Positions 42,802-54,300 of a stretch of DNA of 64,000 bases are shown here, one piece after another. A model generated the notes under the pieces. That model ran no database searches. It saw nothing but the letters and a program-made list of their open reading frames with translations, and was not told where the DNA came from. The stretch's first letter is position 1; each line of letters opens with the position of its first letter. A program made the position numbers and the translations under genes. Source of the DNA: Phascolarctos cinereus (taxonomy: Eukaryota > Chordata > Mammalia > Diprotodontia > Phascolarctidae); NCBI RefSeq assembly GCF_002099425.1, contig NW_018343964.1, positions 11,001,001 through 11,065,000 on the forward strand, in the 5' to 3' direction.

Positions 42802-43596
42802 CATTAACAGAAGTATTACTTGGCTGGGATCTGAGTGCCTGACGTCCCTGACCACTTCTAATCCAGACAGCTAGCTTTGGCTTCCATAGCCTATATAATA
42901 GGATCCATGAATACCCAGAGATCACTTACAGTATCATCTTTAGGATGACTCACTCAATGTCTTCACTACACATCTGACTTAGGGACAAGGGCTTTGCACA
43001 GGCATGGCAGATGATTCTCCAATCTGCTTGCTATGTTGTGGGCTGGATAGCTGTTTAAAGAAAGCCCTAGAAATCCATACCCAGTGAACTTCTATTTTCT
43101 AGAAATTTCATGTTGCCTAGCATCCTGGGAATTTGCCTAACCTGCTCTGTAGCAATCATCCTAGGATGCTACCCCATAAACCACTGATTCTTCCTTAGTC
43201 CAATGGGAAATGACTATGAACAAAGACCAGAGTACTATGTTAATGAATTAGCCCTTCTTACCTAACCATCCCCCATTCCATAGGCTAAAAAGAGCTAGAG
43301 GATATATAAAGACAAGACGACACAGTGGAAAAAGAGCACAAAAAAATCAACTCCTCAAATAGTTCCCAAATCTTATTTTTACCATCACCTTCAACTGTTT
43401 TACCCATTTAAATTTCTCTTTTACCAGAACTGATAATTATTATCAATAGTGCTCTTAGTTTCACTGCCTTTCTCTAACCTCTCCCCTCGTCAGCATCCCA
43501 TTCCATTGGAAGTTCCAAAAAGTAGTGAAATGGCCCCAGAAAGGCAACGTGCTAACCTCTCTGACTATAAATGGAAACCAGAACCATACTCACAAC

Positions 43597-43598
<2 letters not shown>
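42802..43598. other. Unassigned sequence
   Basis: About 800 bp with no recognised family or gene. Confidence 0.4.
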
Positions 43599-43655
<57 letters not shown>

Positions 43656-43664
43656 TACATACAC
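43599..43664. repeat. (CA)n(ATAC)n microsatellite
   Basis: About 26 CA units followed by three ATAC units. Confidence 0.98.
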
Positions 43665-43681
43665 TGTACCCATAGAACAAA

Positions 43682-43880
43682 TGTAGTGGAAAGAATTCTA
43701 GACTTCCTATCAGAAGACTTGGATTTGAATCCAAGCTCTGTTCAGTTCTAGCTGCATGACCTTGTGCAAATCTCTTAACCTCTTCTGAACCTTAATTTTT
43801 TCATCTGTAAATTTTGGGAGCTAGATTCTATTAATTATTTCTAAGGTCCCTTCTAGCTCTGATATTCTATGACTCCATGG
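43682..43880 (+). repeat. MIR3-type SINE
   Basis: gtagtggaaagaattctaga, cttggatttgaatccaagct, catgaccttgtgcaaatctc, ctaaggtcccttctagctct. Confidence 0.85.
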
Positions 43881-44814
43881 CTATGGAAAACTCTACATGA
43901 CCTTCCAAATTAAATCAGCATATACTCTAATACTCAGTGACTTCCACATGGAAGAGGAAATAGGTAAGGAATATATTAAAATATAGAGATCAGGAATAAG
44001 GAATGAGAGAGCAATGACTTGTAGACTACATAGAACCCTCATGCTTATATATTAATAATGCTTTCTTAAAGAATAAAGAGCTGACAGACACAGCAAGTAC
44101 CAAAGTAACTTGACAAAAATTGAAATTGATTTTAACAGACAGGAAATAACTAATTGATGGGGGAGTTATTCCTATATCAGCTTTCTGTATATAGACACTC
44201 AACTTTTTGGGCCAGAGAACAAAAAGAGTACAAAGCTAGAATAAAATATAATTTTTTTAAAAAATGAGATGTGCAATTAAAACAATTCCACCCTGACCTA
44301 TTTAAACAAATTATTGATAATAAAAAATTGGGTATGGACAGAAGAGATACAGACACAGACTACATTATCATACAGAAGTTTAACCAATATAAATGAGTTG
44401 TCAAGATAAAGCCCAAATATTCTTTAAAAAAAAAAGCATTTTAGTCAGCAAGTGCTTTAAATACAGGAAATAGCAGCTGAGGTCAATAATGGTTGAAGAA
44501 ATAAACTCTTGCAAAATCTTATGGAGATTGATGGTAGAAGATTATGAGCAATATCCTCTCATAAGACAGAGAGAAGCAGTGCAGGCTAAACCCAAATCAA
44601 TTTAAAGAAAGCTTGGTGAGATAGGCAACTAAGGAAAATTATCCCAGTGGTGCATTTAAGGATGAGAACGAGAAAAGAACAGAAAAGAGAAGGAAAATGG
44701 AAAAGATTTTTGTTACAAACTGTTTTCACCATCAAGGGCAGTAGGGTCCCTATACTTGGACTACAACATCATGGTTCTGTATGTGATTATAGAAGAGGTA
44801 AAAAAAAAAGTGGG
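43881..44814. other. 930 bp, AT-rich, unassigned
   Basis: No family firmly recognised. Adenine-rich plus strand with degraded coding-like texture, possibly a very old LINE interior. Confidence 0.35.
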
Positions 44815-44829
44815 AAAAGTAGCTGGTTT

Positions 44830-45353
44830 CCTTTTTTTTGTGGTGGCAAAGAATTATCAACTGAGGGAGTGAATCAACTAGAAAATGAACATTCCCAATC
44901 AACTGGGGAATGGCTGAAAAAGTATATAGAGGTGTTGGAATACTATTGTAATGTAAGAAATAATGGAGATTTTGAGAAAAACCTGATAAAACTTATATGA
45001 ACCGATGCAGAATAAAGTAAGCAGAACCAGAAGAACAATTTATACATTGACAACAATATTGTAAAGAAAAACAATTTTGAAAAGCTCAGGAAATCTAATC
45101 AGCACCAAGGCTAATCACAGTTCCAGCAGACTAATGATGAAACATACCAGCTACAAGATAGAGACATGATAGAGTGCAGATTGAAGCACATTTTTCTTTT
45201 TGGACATGGCTAATGCAGGAATTTGTTTTGCTTGCCTATATATTTTTTGTGAAAGGTTTTGTTTTTCTTGTTTTCTTAGCGGGTGGGAAGAGGAAAACGG
45301 GAGGGAGAAAAGTTGAAACTAAAAATAAAGTAAAATTAAATTGAAAAAAAGAA
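44830..45353 (+). mobile_element. L1 3' end (second subfamily) with exact 15-bp target duplication
   Basis: ttttttgtggtggcaaagaa, caactggggaatggctgaaa, gcagaaccagaagaacaatt, ggacatggctaatgcaggaa, atttgttttgcttgcctata and an A-rich end. Flanked by AAAAGTAGCTGGTTT at 44815-44829 and 45354-45368. The open frame at 44647-45000 runs across host and L1 and is not a gene. Confidence 0.93.
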
Positions 45354-45486
45354 AAAAGTAGCTGGTTTAAACTGAGAGGAGATCTGTGCTGATAGCAACA
45401 CCATTGTGAGGGCATTAAGGGATCGATTTCTAAATGAAGGAGAGGGGAAGATACCAGAGGCTTAGGAAAAAAATCTTAGCTTCATT

Positions 45487-45735
45487 GCAGAGGCAGCCAG
45501 GTAGCACAGTGCACAGAGTCAGGAAGGCCCGAATTCAAATTCTGCCTCAGACACTTGTTAGCTGTGTGATGCTGGGCAAGTCACTTAACTTCTATTTGCT
45601 TCCATTTCCTTAACTATAAAATAGGGATAATAATATCACCCACTTCCCAGGGTTGTTGTGAGAGATAATATTTGTCTGTTTAACACAATTCTTGGCAAGT
45701 AGCAGGAGCTTAATAAATGCTTATTTCCTTCCTTA
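45487..45735 (+). repeat. MIR-type CORE-SINE
   Basis: gaggcagccaggtagcacag, gaattcaaattctgcctcag, gggcaagtcacttaacttct, gggttgttgtgagagataat, ggagcttaataaatgcttat. Confidence 0.92.
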
Positions 45736-46414
45736 TAGTGGTTTCCAAACTTTATATAATGACATCTTCATAATTTTTATAAGAAAAAAATCACTCCCAC
45801 ACACACTTTGAGAGACAATAAAAAGTTTAATGCAATTATATTTCAATGTAATTGTTTAAAATTTCAGATGATTATAAACGTTCTCAAGTTATTTCCATTT
45901 TTTAAAGTTGCAAAAATTTTTTTAATTAGCTTATTATATTATACTTACCAAAATAAAGAATGTTAAGGAATATAACAACTGTTAAGACACTTTTAACTTG
46001 CACACAAAGGTTATTTAGCTTGGAGTTTACACACTTTATATTCAAATACAGTAAGCAGCATGATGACAATTCATCTATGTCGTGATCTAGCTGTGTCACT
46101 GACTGGCAATGAGGGTGGCAAATCATGCCCGTTTCGGGGTTCTAACATATACCAACTCTAGTTTGAACTTGTTTGAATAAACTGTATTTAGACAATTGCT
46201 ATACTGCATTCAAGGTTAGTTGGAATCAATTTTTCATGCCAATCTCTCTTTTGTGGATTTTGATTTGAATTTTGTTTTCACTGAAAAAAAGTGAGTATAT
46301 TTATGCAGTAACTACATTGAAAAATATCCAAAAATTGTGGCTATTTCCTCACACCATCCCAGAGGGTCACCTGCCCCACTTGTAGTGGTATACCCCACAG
46401 TTTGGAAGGCTCTA
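45736..46414. mobile_element. hAT-type DNA transposon remnant, about 680 bp
   Basis: Inverted ends TAGTGGTTTCCAAACTT and CAGTTTGGAAGGCTCTA. The right part has gtcacctgccccacttgtag and gtggtataccccacagtttg. AT-rich interior without a transposase frame. No convincing 8-bp target duplication. Confidence 0.65.
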
Positions 46415-46439
46415 TCTGATTAATACTGAAAAAGGCAAA

Positions 46440-46990
46440 TAAGAGAACATAACCTATATGCCTCTGCTTTGTGAGGTTTATAAAGTTCAAGAGACATAAT
46501 TTCTGAATAATTAATCATTTTATTAATAATGAAGGCATATTACCAAGAAAATGAGTCAGTGATACTCTCAAATGCCAAATTCGAATCCTGGTGGTTTGTA
46601 TGCCTTTGGAAGAATGGGTATTCCTAAGGGTGGCAATCAACTCTGATTGGTTAACAATTAATGAGAGAGAATGAATATTATAATAAGAGGTGGACCTATT
46701 CTAATGAGGGGCTGGGGGAATGTAACCTTGATTATGTCATTTACTTCTAAATTGCCTTCTAAATTCTAAATCCTTGGGCAATCTAATCAAAGAATGTATC
46801 CCTGCCCATACTTATGTAGGACATAATGGGCTTCCCTACCTTAGATTAAATTCCTTCTAATGTTGGATAAGGTCTGAACAAAACTGAGGAGAAAGTTAAT
46901 TCAATCTCATTATCAACCATGTCCATCAGAGACTGAAGACCTACAGACTTCTGAAAAAATCCTGATGTTAATTCAATAATTGATTAGTAA
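46440..46990 (-). repeat. LTR-like interspersed repeat, copy B
   Basis: In reverse complement it carries the blocks ccctcattagaataggtcca, attgttaaccaatcagagtt, ccaaaggcatacaaac and gattaattattcagaaat that match copy A at 39660-40060. Diverged and broken; no internal genes. Confidence 0.55.
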
Positions 46991-47262
46991 TTTGAGGGAG
47001 AAATAATCATTTCTCTCATCTTCTATCTATGTACTATATACTATCTATATGACAATAATCTGCATGTATAATAGACTACATCTTTACTATCACACAATTG
47101 ACTGAAAGATGTCAAGAACATGAGAGTCCCACTCTGTTTATTCTTTCTTTATTATTTTTTTAAAGTACTTTATTTGGTAGAGTAAAAGACCACCTTAACA
47201 ACTATCTTCCAACAAGATATATCTCAACCCTACATAGTTGTTTGCATATTGCCTCTCCCTTT
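46991..47262. other. Unassigned, AT-rich
   Basis: No family recognised. Confidence 0.4.
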
Positions 47263-49488
47263 GGATTTTGGCTGTTGTCCTTCATTCTCAAAGAGGACCA
47301 AAATGACATCATTATGCTAGAGTCAAGTTACAATGTGCCCTGACTGTGGCCGATCAGACCAATATGAGCTCAGTTTGGAATACTCTACCACAGGTCGGGC
47401 ACAAATAGTCCATGTGAACATTGGGGTGGATTCTCTAAATTTGTGCATCTTGAATATCTTTTGAACTATTACAATTCTGCTTTGCTCATTGAGCACAGCA
47501 ACTTCTCTGATGTGAGCATATCAAGCTGAGTGGTTCTATGCCATTGTCTCCCATGTCACACAATCATTTTGAAAGTTCTTAAGAGAGAATTTGAGAGTAT
47601 CCTTGTATCGCTTCTTCTGACCACCGTGTGAGCACTTGCCCTGTGTGAGTTCTCCATAAAAAAGTCTTTTTGGCAAGTGTACAGTTTTGCATTCAAATAA
47701 TGTGGCCAACCCATCAGAGTTGCACTCTCTGAAGTAGAGTTTGAATGCTTGGCAGTTTAGCTCAAAAAAGGACCTCAGTGCTGGTATCTTATCCTGCCAG
47801 GTGATCTTCAGAATCTTCCTAAGATAATTCAAATGAAAGTGATTCAGTTTCCTGGAACGATGCTGGTACCCTCTCCAGGTTTCACAGGCATACAACGACG
47901 AGGTCAGCACAACAGCTCTGTAGACCTCTGTAGACAGCTCTGTAGTCAGTCTAACACCTCTTCTCTCCCACATTTTCCTTCAGAGTCTCCCAAACACCCA
48001 GCTAGCACTGGCAATGCATGTGTCAACCTCATTATCAATATGTACCTCCCTGGAAAGTACACTACCAAGGTAAGAGAACTTATCCACAGCATTCAAAACT
48101 TTTCCATTTACTGTAACTGAATGTTCCATGTATGGATGGCGTAGTGGTGGCTGATGGAGCACATGTGTTTTCTTGATGTTAATTGTTAAGCCAAAATTAG
48201 CACAGGCAGCAGAGAATCAATCTGTACTTTGTTGTGTCTCAGCTTCAAAGGCTGCACTGAGGGCGCAATCATCTGCAAACTGAAAATCATGCACCAACAT
48301 CCACTTGGTCTTGGCTTGTAGCCTTTTCAAGTTGAAGAATTTACCATCAGTGCAGTTGTTGACCTTGATGCCATGTTCATCCTCATTGAAGGCATTTGAT
48401 AACATGGCTGAAAATATCATGCTAAAAAGCATGGGAGCAAGCACACAGCTTTGTTTCACCCTGTTGGTGACTGGGAAAGCACGAGAGCATTTCCATTATC
48501 CAGAACATAAGCAAGCATGCCATCATGAAATTGATGCACAATACTGATGAACTTCTCCAGGCAACCAAATTTTGTCCTAATTTTCTTTTTTTTTCTTTTT
48601 TTTTTTTTAAGGCAATTGGGGTTAAGTGACTTGCCCAGGGTCACACAGCTAGTAAGTGTCAAATGTTTGGTCTGAGGGGCCAGATTTGAACTCAGTTCTT
48701 CCTGCCTTCAGGGCCAGTGCTCTATCCACTGCGCCACCTAGTTGCCCCCCCCAATTTTCCATAAGCCCTCACAACTAACAGTATCAAAGGCCTTGGTCAG
48801 ATCTACAAGCATTGTATACAGACCTCTGTTCTGCTCCTGGCATTTCTCTGGGAGTTGTCAGGCAGCAAACACCATATCAACCATTCCTCGGCCCTTTCTG
48901 AAGCCATACTGGCTCTCAGGCAGATAACCATCTTCCAGGTGAAGGATCAGCTTATTAAGGAGGACTCTGGTAAGAATCTCACCAGCAATGACTAAGAGAG
49001 AGAGACACCCCCTGTGATTGTCACAGGACAATCTATTTCCTTTACCTTGATAGAGATGGGCAATGGAGGCATCCTTGAACTCCTGGGGGATAACTTCCTC
49101 TTGCCATATAACCTGGAAAATTTCAGTCAGCTTTGTTAGGAGCAATGGACCCCCTACCTTGTAAATCTCAGCTGGAATAGAATCAGCACCAGGTGCTTTA
49201 CCACACAAAAGGAGCCTAACAGCATTCAAAACCTCTTCTTCAATTGGAATTTCAGTTATGGGGGGATTGACTTCAACCTGAGGTAAACAGTCAATGGCCT
49301 CAACATTGACCGATGATGGTCCTTTGAGAACACCATGGAAGTGTTCAGCCCATCTCTCTAGGATCGTGTCTTTATCACTAATCAATGCAGCTCCATCAGA
49401 CTGAGTGTTGAGATGCAACATAGGTCTTTGGCCCATAAATAACCTTTAGGGCATCATAAAAGTGCTTTGGATTGTTACTATCAGCATA
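47263..49488 (-). mobile_element. RTE-type LINE, 5'-truncated, reverse transcriptase pseudogene
   Basis: The minus strand encodes most of an RTE-like reverse transcriptase in broken frames: GKAPGADSIPAEIYK and PESQYGFRKGRG (frame 48858-49436); DLTKAFDTV (about 48800-48830); SCVLAPMLFSMIF and FADD, the catalytic aspartates, at 48268-48279 (frame 48217-48459); FSYLGSVLSREVHIDNEVD (frame 47980-48162); SSLYACETW, LNHFHLNYLRKILKITWQDK and GGQKKRYKDTLK (frame 47536-47973). The endonuclease half is absent. The frames are separated by stops and shifts and one SINE, so it is dead. The 3' end near 47263-47320 (gtccttcattctcaaagagg) matches the RTE-derived SINEs in this window. Confidence 0.92.
48586..48752 (-). 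mobile_element. Short marsupial SINE inside the RTE LINE
   Basis: T-rich start, ggcaattggggttaagtgac, gcccagggtcacacagctag, ctatccactgcgccacctag. Flanked by AATTTTC at 48579-48585 and 48753-48759. It splits the reverse transcriptase between the AFDTV and LAPMLFS motifs. Confidence 0.95.
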
Positions 49489-49612
49489 GATTTTGAGCTC
49501 TTCAAGGGAAGGGACTTTCTATTGCATTTCTTTGTATCACCAGGACTTAGCATAGTGCCTGCCATATAGCAGACACATAATAAATGCTTATTGGCTGACT
49601 GACCTCTCTAAT
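49489..49612 (+). repeat. L2-type LINE 3' terminus
   Basis: gagctcttcaagggaaggga, ctttgtatcaccaggactta, gtgcctgccatatagcagac. Lies directly against the truncated end of the RTE LINE. Confidence 0.85.
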
Positions 49613-49947
49613 GAATGGATGATGAAACGGCATTTATTAAGCACCAAAAGGGATAATTTTGCATTAGATCACAATAAATCAAAATCTAAAGATTAAATCT
49701 CTTCCAATATTTAGTACTGATCACTTAGTAAGCAGTTAATAATTGCTTTTGAATGAATAAACATACAGCCCACATTACTTTATCTTATCCAAGAGGATCT
49801 CATGATAGCCTTTATCAAATGCCTTGCTGAAATCCAGGTATACCTTGTCTATGAATTTTCCCTAATTTACCAATTATTTTCAGCTATGCAACCAAGGACA
49901 TGGAGTATCCACTTGATTCAACGTGAGAGTTGCATACCAGTATCTAG
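49613..49947. other. Unassigned; possible CR1/L3 fragment
   Basis: gccttgctgaaatccaggta at about 49821 recalls CR1/L3 internal sequence, but the match is short. Confidence 0.35.
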
Positions 49948-49948
49948 C

Positions 49949-50151
49949 CAGGGGTGGGGAACCTGCGGCCTCAAGGCCCCATGTGGCCTTCTAGGTCCTC
50001 GGGTGTGGCCTTGTGACTGAGTCCAAGTTTTACAGAATAAAGCCTTTTATTAAGGGGATTTGTTCTGTGAAGTTTGGATTCAGTCAAAAGGCTGCACTTG
50101 AAGACCTAGAGGGCCACATGCGGCCTCAAGGCTGCAGGTTCCCTACCCCTA
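49949..50151. mobile_element. Foldback hAT-type MITE
   Basis: Nearly the whole 200 bp is one inverted repeat: caggggtggggaacctgcgg on the left mirrors ccgcaggttccctacccct-like sequence on the right, continuing through catgtggcc/ggccacatg, ctaggtc/gacctag and the inner arms around gtgactgagtccaa/ttggattcagtc, leaving a short AT-rich loop (about 50038-50062). The 6-mer ATCTAG flanks both sides. No transposase. A second copy lies at 62166-62320. Confidence 0.88.
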
Positions 50152-50454
50152 CTAGATCTAGAGAGAGTCTAATAGTCATGTTTATACCTACAGGCAACTG
50201 TACCACAAAGTAATATAGTAGTTAGGTAAGTTCATAGATAGCTGAACCTATAAAATGCAGTTTCATGTGGGGACTGCTTGTGGGATATATAATGTAACCA
50301 GAGCTGAGGGCTGTCATTCATTCTACCCCAGCAAAGTTGAGTGAAAGAAAGATGGGGGTAAAGGGGTATGTATGGTGGAGAGTCAGACAACGGTAACAAC
50401 GAAAGGAAGGCTCCCTCATGAAATTTGGAAGTATCTGAGGTTCAATGCAAAAAG
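50152..50454. other. Unassigned sequence
   Basis: No family recognised. Confidence 0.4.
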
Positions 50455-50552
50455 ACAAGCATTCATTGCCTAGTATGTACAAGACACTTTGCTTGGCTCT
50501 AAGCATACAAAGATAAAGATTAAATGATTCCTGCCCTGGGCCACTGCAATAT

Positions 50553-50595
<43 letters not shown>

Positions 50596-50800
50596 CTTAT
50601 CGGTATATATGTAATACATACACACACATATAAATATGTGTACATATGTGTGGGTGTCTATGTGTATACGTGTGTATGATTTTATGGGGCTAGGAGCAGG
50701 GTACTTATGATCGGGTGGTTTCAGGAAAACATTGTGTAGGAAGAAGCACCTAAGCTGAGCCTTGAAGGATCAGTGTTTTAGGTTGCTGGTCTTTTGCCCA
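50455..50800 (-). repeat. L2-type LINE 3' region with internal CA array
   Basis: cattcattgcctagtatgta, gcttggctctaagcatacaa before the microsatellite; gagcagggtacttatgatcg, agctgagccttgaaggatca after it. Reverse-complement L2. Confidence 0.75.
50555..50593. repeat. (CA)n microsatellite
   Basis: About 19 CA units, followed to 50675 by a degenerate TATG/TACA/TGTG stretch. Confidence 0.98.
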
Positions 50801-51106
50801 TTATTATTATGGATGTTTTCTGTGCCTCTGGGGTGTGCATGGTGGTAGGTTGCATCTGTGTCTCTGTGGACAGTAGCTAGCAGGTTTTGCTACAAATCTT
50901 ATCCTTCTGAGACTGCAGATGCAGTCAAAGAAACCAGTATCACAAAAGGAAATCTGTCTGTGACATGAGTACCCACAATCAGCTGCCCACTGCTTTTGTG
51001 AGCACATGCTGCCTGAGGTGCCCCCCTCAAGTTTCCTACGGCAAATGTCTCAGGCCACCATTCTAGTCGCTTCCAAAAAAGAATACGAGGTTTTCTTGGC
51101 ATGACT
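50801..51106. other. Unassigned sequence
   Basis: No family recognised; minus frames at 50807-51102 have no domain. Confidence 0.4.
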
Positions 51107-51365
51107 TAGGTAGCAAGATAGCATAGTGATTAGAGAGGTGGGTTTTGAGTTAGGAAGAGCTACGTTTGAATACTCCCTTAGATACTAAGTCTGTGACCCT
51201 GGGTAAGTTGCTTAACCTTTTTCAGCCTCGGCCACCTCATCTGTAAAATGGGGACGATAACAGTACCTACCTCACAGCCTTGCTGTAAGGATGAAATGAG
51301 ATAACATATGGCAAGGACTTTGCAAATTTTAAAGCACTATATAAATGATAGTTATTATTGTTATG
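51107..51365 (+). repeat. MIR-type CORE-SINE, near full length
   Basis: aagatagcatagtgattaga, cctgggtaagttgcttaacc, ccacctcatctgtaaaatgg, aaagcactatataaatgata. Confidence 0.92.
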
Positions 51366-51469
51366 ACTTGTCCATAATGAACTAGGGCTGCCTTCTACAT
51401 ATCATTATTTTCTACATACTGTATTCACAGACCATCTATTTATTATTCCAACCTTGAATTGTGTAAGGG

Positions 51470-51630
51470 ATTGATATGAAATTCATCAAGCTCTTGATGT
51501 CACTGATCTGTTGATGTCAATGATTGATATGAAATTCCCTGAGCTGTTGATGTCAGTGATTGATATGAAACTCACCAATCTGTTGATCTTAGGGATTGAT
51601 ATGAAATTCATCAATATGTCAATTCCAGAA
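51470..51630. repeat. 36-bp minisatellite
   Basis: Units beginning ATTGATATGAAA at 51470, 51523, 51559 and 51595. The second and third units are exactly 36 bp. A 17-bp partial unit (51506-51522) lies between the first two. Three full units plus a partial fourth. Confidence 0.92.
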
Positions 51631-52624
51631 TTTAGCTTTCCCCCCTTTTAAAAATGGAAACAATGATTGTCTATCTACAATGTCATGGTAATTCTTATAT
51701 TCTACATTTTCTAAGAGATAAATGTCAGCTATTTCCCACTCATACCTGCAGATTCTTGATTGTCAACCACACAGAGAAACCAGATATTTGACACCTGCAT
51801 AATCTGAGCACTGGCTCTTGTGAGACCCTGGAAGCTAGTATATAGGATGGAAGGCAATCTTTGGTTCTTGGAAGAAGAATGTTATATACATTCCAGTTAT
51901 TATTAGCATTATAAAGATAGACTTCTTATTGCTGTGGTATTGTTATTTCCTTAGGAAGGCTTTCTGAATTTGCTTTCAGGTAAAGCATATGGTTTTAATG
52001 ATCATATCATCTTAGGAACATGCTTTTAGAATTTGGAAAGAGGCCATGATAATTTCCCTTCTCCTCCCTCCTTCCTTCCTGTACTCCACCATAGCAGCAT
52101 GCCCTCTATACCTGTTCAATCTTCTTTATTATTCTTTGCTTTTCTTTCAAGCCTACCTCTCTCCTAACGTGACTGAGTGTTTAGAGAACTATTTGAGTCT
52201 TCAGGAGGCTCTGCTGTAGAGCCAAAGAGTAAAGAAAAAAGTAAACTTTCCGCTTCTATCTTGTGGGATAACAGTATATTGAAACTTAGCTCCTTTCATC
52301 TTCTGGAGGTGGGAGACCTAAACCAGACAGAAGGTTAAATCACCAGATGGGGCGCCTCCTGGACTCTTTCAGAAACTTTAGAGGACCCAGGAATTCGTGA
52401 AGATCTCTCTCGGATTCTACAATTAGGAAGGCAGGGCAGTTGATCTGTGGAAGCAGGAAGGCATCAGCTGGCATTGATGGCACTAATGAGGGCACCAGCC
52501 TTTCTCCCTCTCTGATGTTTTCTGTCGGCTGTGTATAAAAACAAAGAACTCTCCAGGTTAGTGTTTAGGCGGACCCATGACAGTTGTGCAGCTGTATGTG
52601 TTGTGACCAATTAAAAACATTTTT
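51631..52624. other. About 1 kb unassigned
   Basis: No family recognised. A TATA-like gtgtataaaaacaaag at about 52532 stands alone without other promoter or LTR features. Confidence 0.4.
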
Positions 52625-53345
52625 TTAGAAAACAAACTACTGGACAAGGAGAACTGTGCTAGATCCTAAAAATGGGGAAAAATTTAGATGAACCATGGTA
52701 ACCTGCTTTCAAGAAGGTTATAGTCTTAGCAGAAAGATAAGAGGCAATCATAAATAACTATGATGAAAGTACAATGCAACAAACTAAGTACATTAGAGAG
52801 TTATCAAAAAAAATGTAATGTAAAATCTCAAGATTTTAAAAAATCATTTCACATCTTTATTAATATAATTTATTCATAATTTAATTTTTTTCAATTATCA
52901 AGCATTCATTTTTTCTCTAATCTCTCTCTTTCCCCCCCCACACTAAGAAAATCAAAAACAAATAAGCATAATCAAGCAAATCAAAATTATTAGTCATATC
53001 CAAAAATATATGTCTCATTCTACATATTAAGTTCGGGGGGATTGATTGCTATCAAATAGGAAGGATCAGGAAAGCCTTTGTTTAAGAAATAACAATTGAA
53101 TTGGGCTTTAAAAGATGAGTAGGTGGTTAACAAGCGAAAAAATGAGGAGGTAGGCCATTCCAGGCTATTAAAAAAAAGTGAGAAAAGGAAGCGACATATG
53201 AGAAAACGAAGGATGAAAAGTGGTCCAATTTGGCTGGAATGTAGTTTATATTAAGGAAAGTAGCAAGAGATAAGGATGCAAAGGAAGAGTGGTGCTAGGT
53301 TGCAGAGGGGCTTGAAAGCCAGGAAAACTATTTTGGATGGAATCC
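52625..53345 (-). repeat. L2-type LINE 3' region hosting an L1 tail
   Basis: gaactgtgctagatcctaaa, gctttcaagaaggttatagt before, and ggatcaggaaagcctttgtt, tgaattgggctttaaaagat, gaggtaggccattccaggct, ggggcttgaaagccaggaaa after the insertion. Reverse-complement L2. Confidence 0.82.
52809..53047 (-). mobile_element. L1 3' end (second subfamily) inside L2
   Basis: Reverse complement of the L1 tail at 44830: caattatcaagcattcattt, agcataatcaagcaaatcaa, catatccaaaaatatatgtc, tctcattctacatatta. Flanked by GTTATCAAA (52800-52808) and GCTATCAAA (53048-53056). Confidence 0.85.
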
Positions 53346-53746
53346 TCCCCCCAAAAAAAATAGTTTAGAGTTCAGAAGTGTGGATGATGACACAGCTGTC
53401 ACTGTCTTGTGATCCAACGTCACCATCAGCCAAAGCTTTTGTCTTATCTTATGCCTGAGACCTCAGGAAGCTTAAAGCACAGTCCTATGCATAAGCCTTC
53501 TTCCAAAGAACAAATTGTGGGATTTCAACCCTGGGAACTCCAAAAAGGTAATGTAGGAAATGTAGTCAGACAGAAAATGTCATCTGCTATGGCCCTGCTA
53601 TGCTCAGAGTGATCTTCTTTCTAGACATCCAAAGGGTCAGAAAGACAACAGGGCAATGATGCTCATTGCTTGAGGAAAATATTATTTTCTCTGATATACC
53701 TCACCCAATAACAAAAATGAGGAAACAAAATAAATCCAAATGAGAT

Positions 53747-53748
<2 letters not shown>
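53346..53748. other. Unassigned sequence
   Basis: No family recognised. The 67-codon frame at 53409-53612 has no domain. Confidence 0.4.

Positions 53749-53789
<41 letters not shown>
53749..53789. repeat. (CA)n microsatellite
   Basis: About 20 uninterrupted CA units. Confidence 0.98.
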
Positions 53790-53792
<3 letters not shown>

Positions 53793-54224
53793 CCTTTTTA
53801 AAAAGATAATTTGCATTCAGTTGTGAATCAGGCCAGCCTTACCTATAAGCCATGAAACTAAAGACTGGCTGATCCTAGTAGATCACATTTCTCAATCAAG
53901 TGAAATCATGTTTTCAATTGCTTCCCAAATGGAACGAATAGCAATAGTGAGGCTTCCAAAGAATAACCCAGGTCCTCCTTCCCAACAGCCTTTGCCCCCA
54001 GAGTACCTCCCAAGGACCTTATCCGATTTGGGCTTCATCCACCTGCAAAGTCAGCTTTTGAGAAGTATTCTCTGGAAATCAGAAAGCTTCCTAGTGAAGG
54101 CAGAGGAGAGACTAGAAATGATCTTCTCAACACCTAACACAATTACCAGCATACCTCCACTTGCATTTGAAACTACATAGCACTTATTTTGTAGAAAGGT
54201 CTTTCAGAACCATTATCTCATTCA
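53790..54224. other. Unassigned sequence
   Basis: No family recognised. A 90-codon frame at 53908-54180 has no recognisable domain. Confidence 0.4.
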
Positions 54225-54297
54225 ATTAATTCAATTCAATAACGATTATTAAGTACCAATTATGAGTAAAGCACTGTGCTAAGCCCTGGGAGAGAGA
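54225..54297 (-). repeat. L2 tail fragment
   Basis: caattcaataacgattatta, agtaccaattatgagtaaag, cactgtgctaagccctggga. Confidence 0.8.
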
Positions 54298-54300
54298 ATT

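Noticed and set aside
47833-48120. Plus-strand frame opposite the RTE LINE
   Set aside because: Shadow of the reverse transcriptase coding strand; the minus strand carries the homology.
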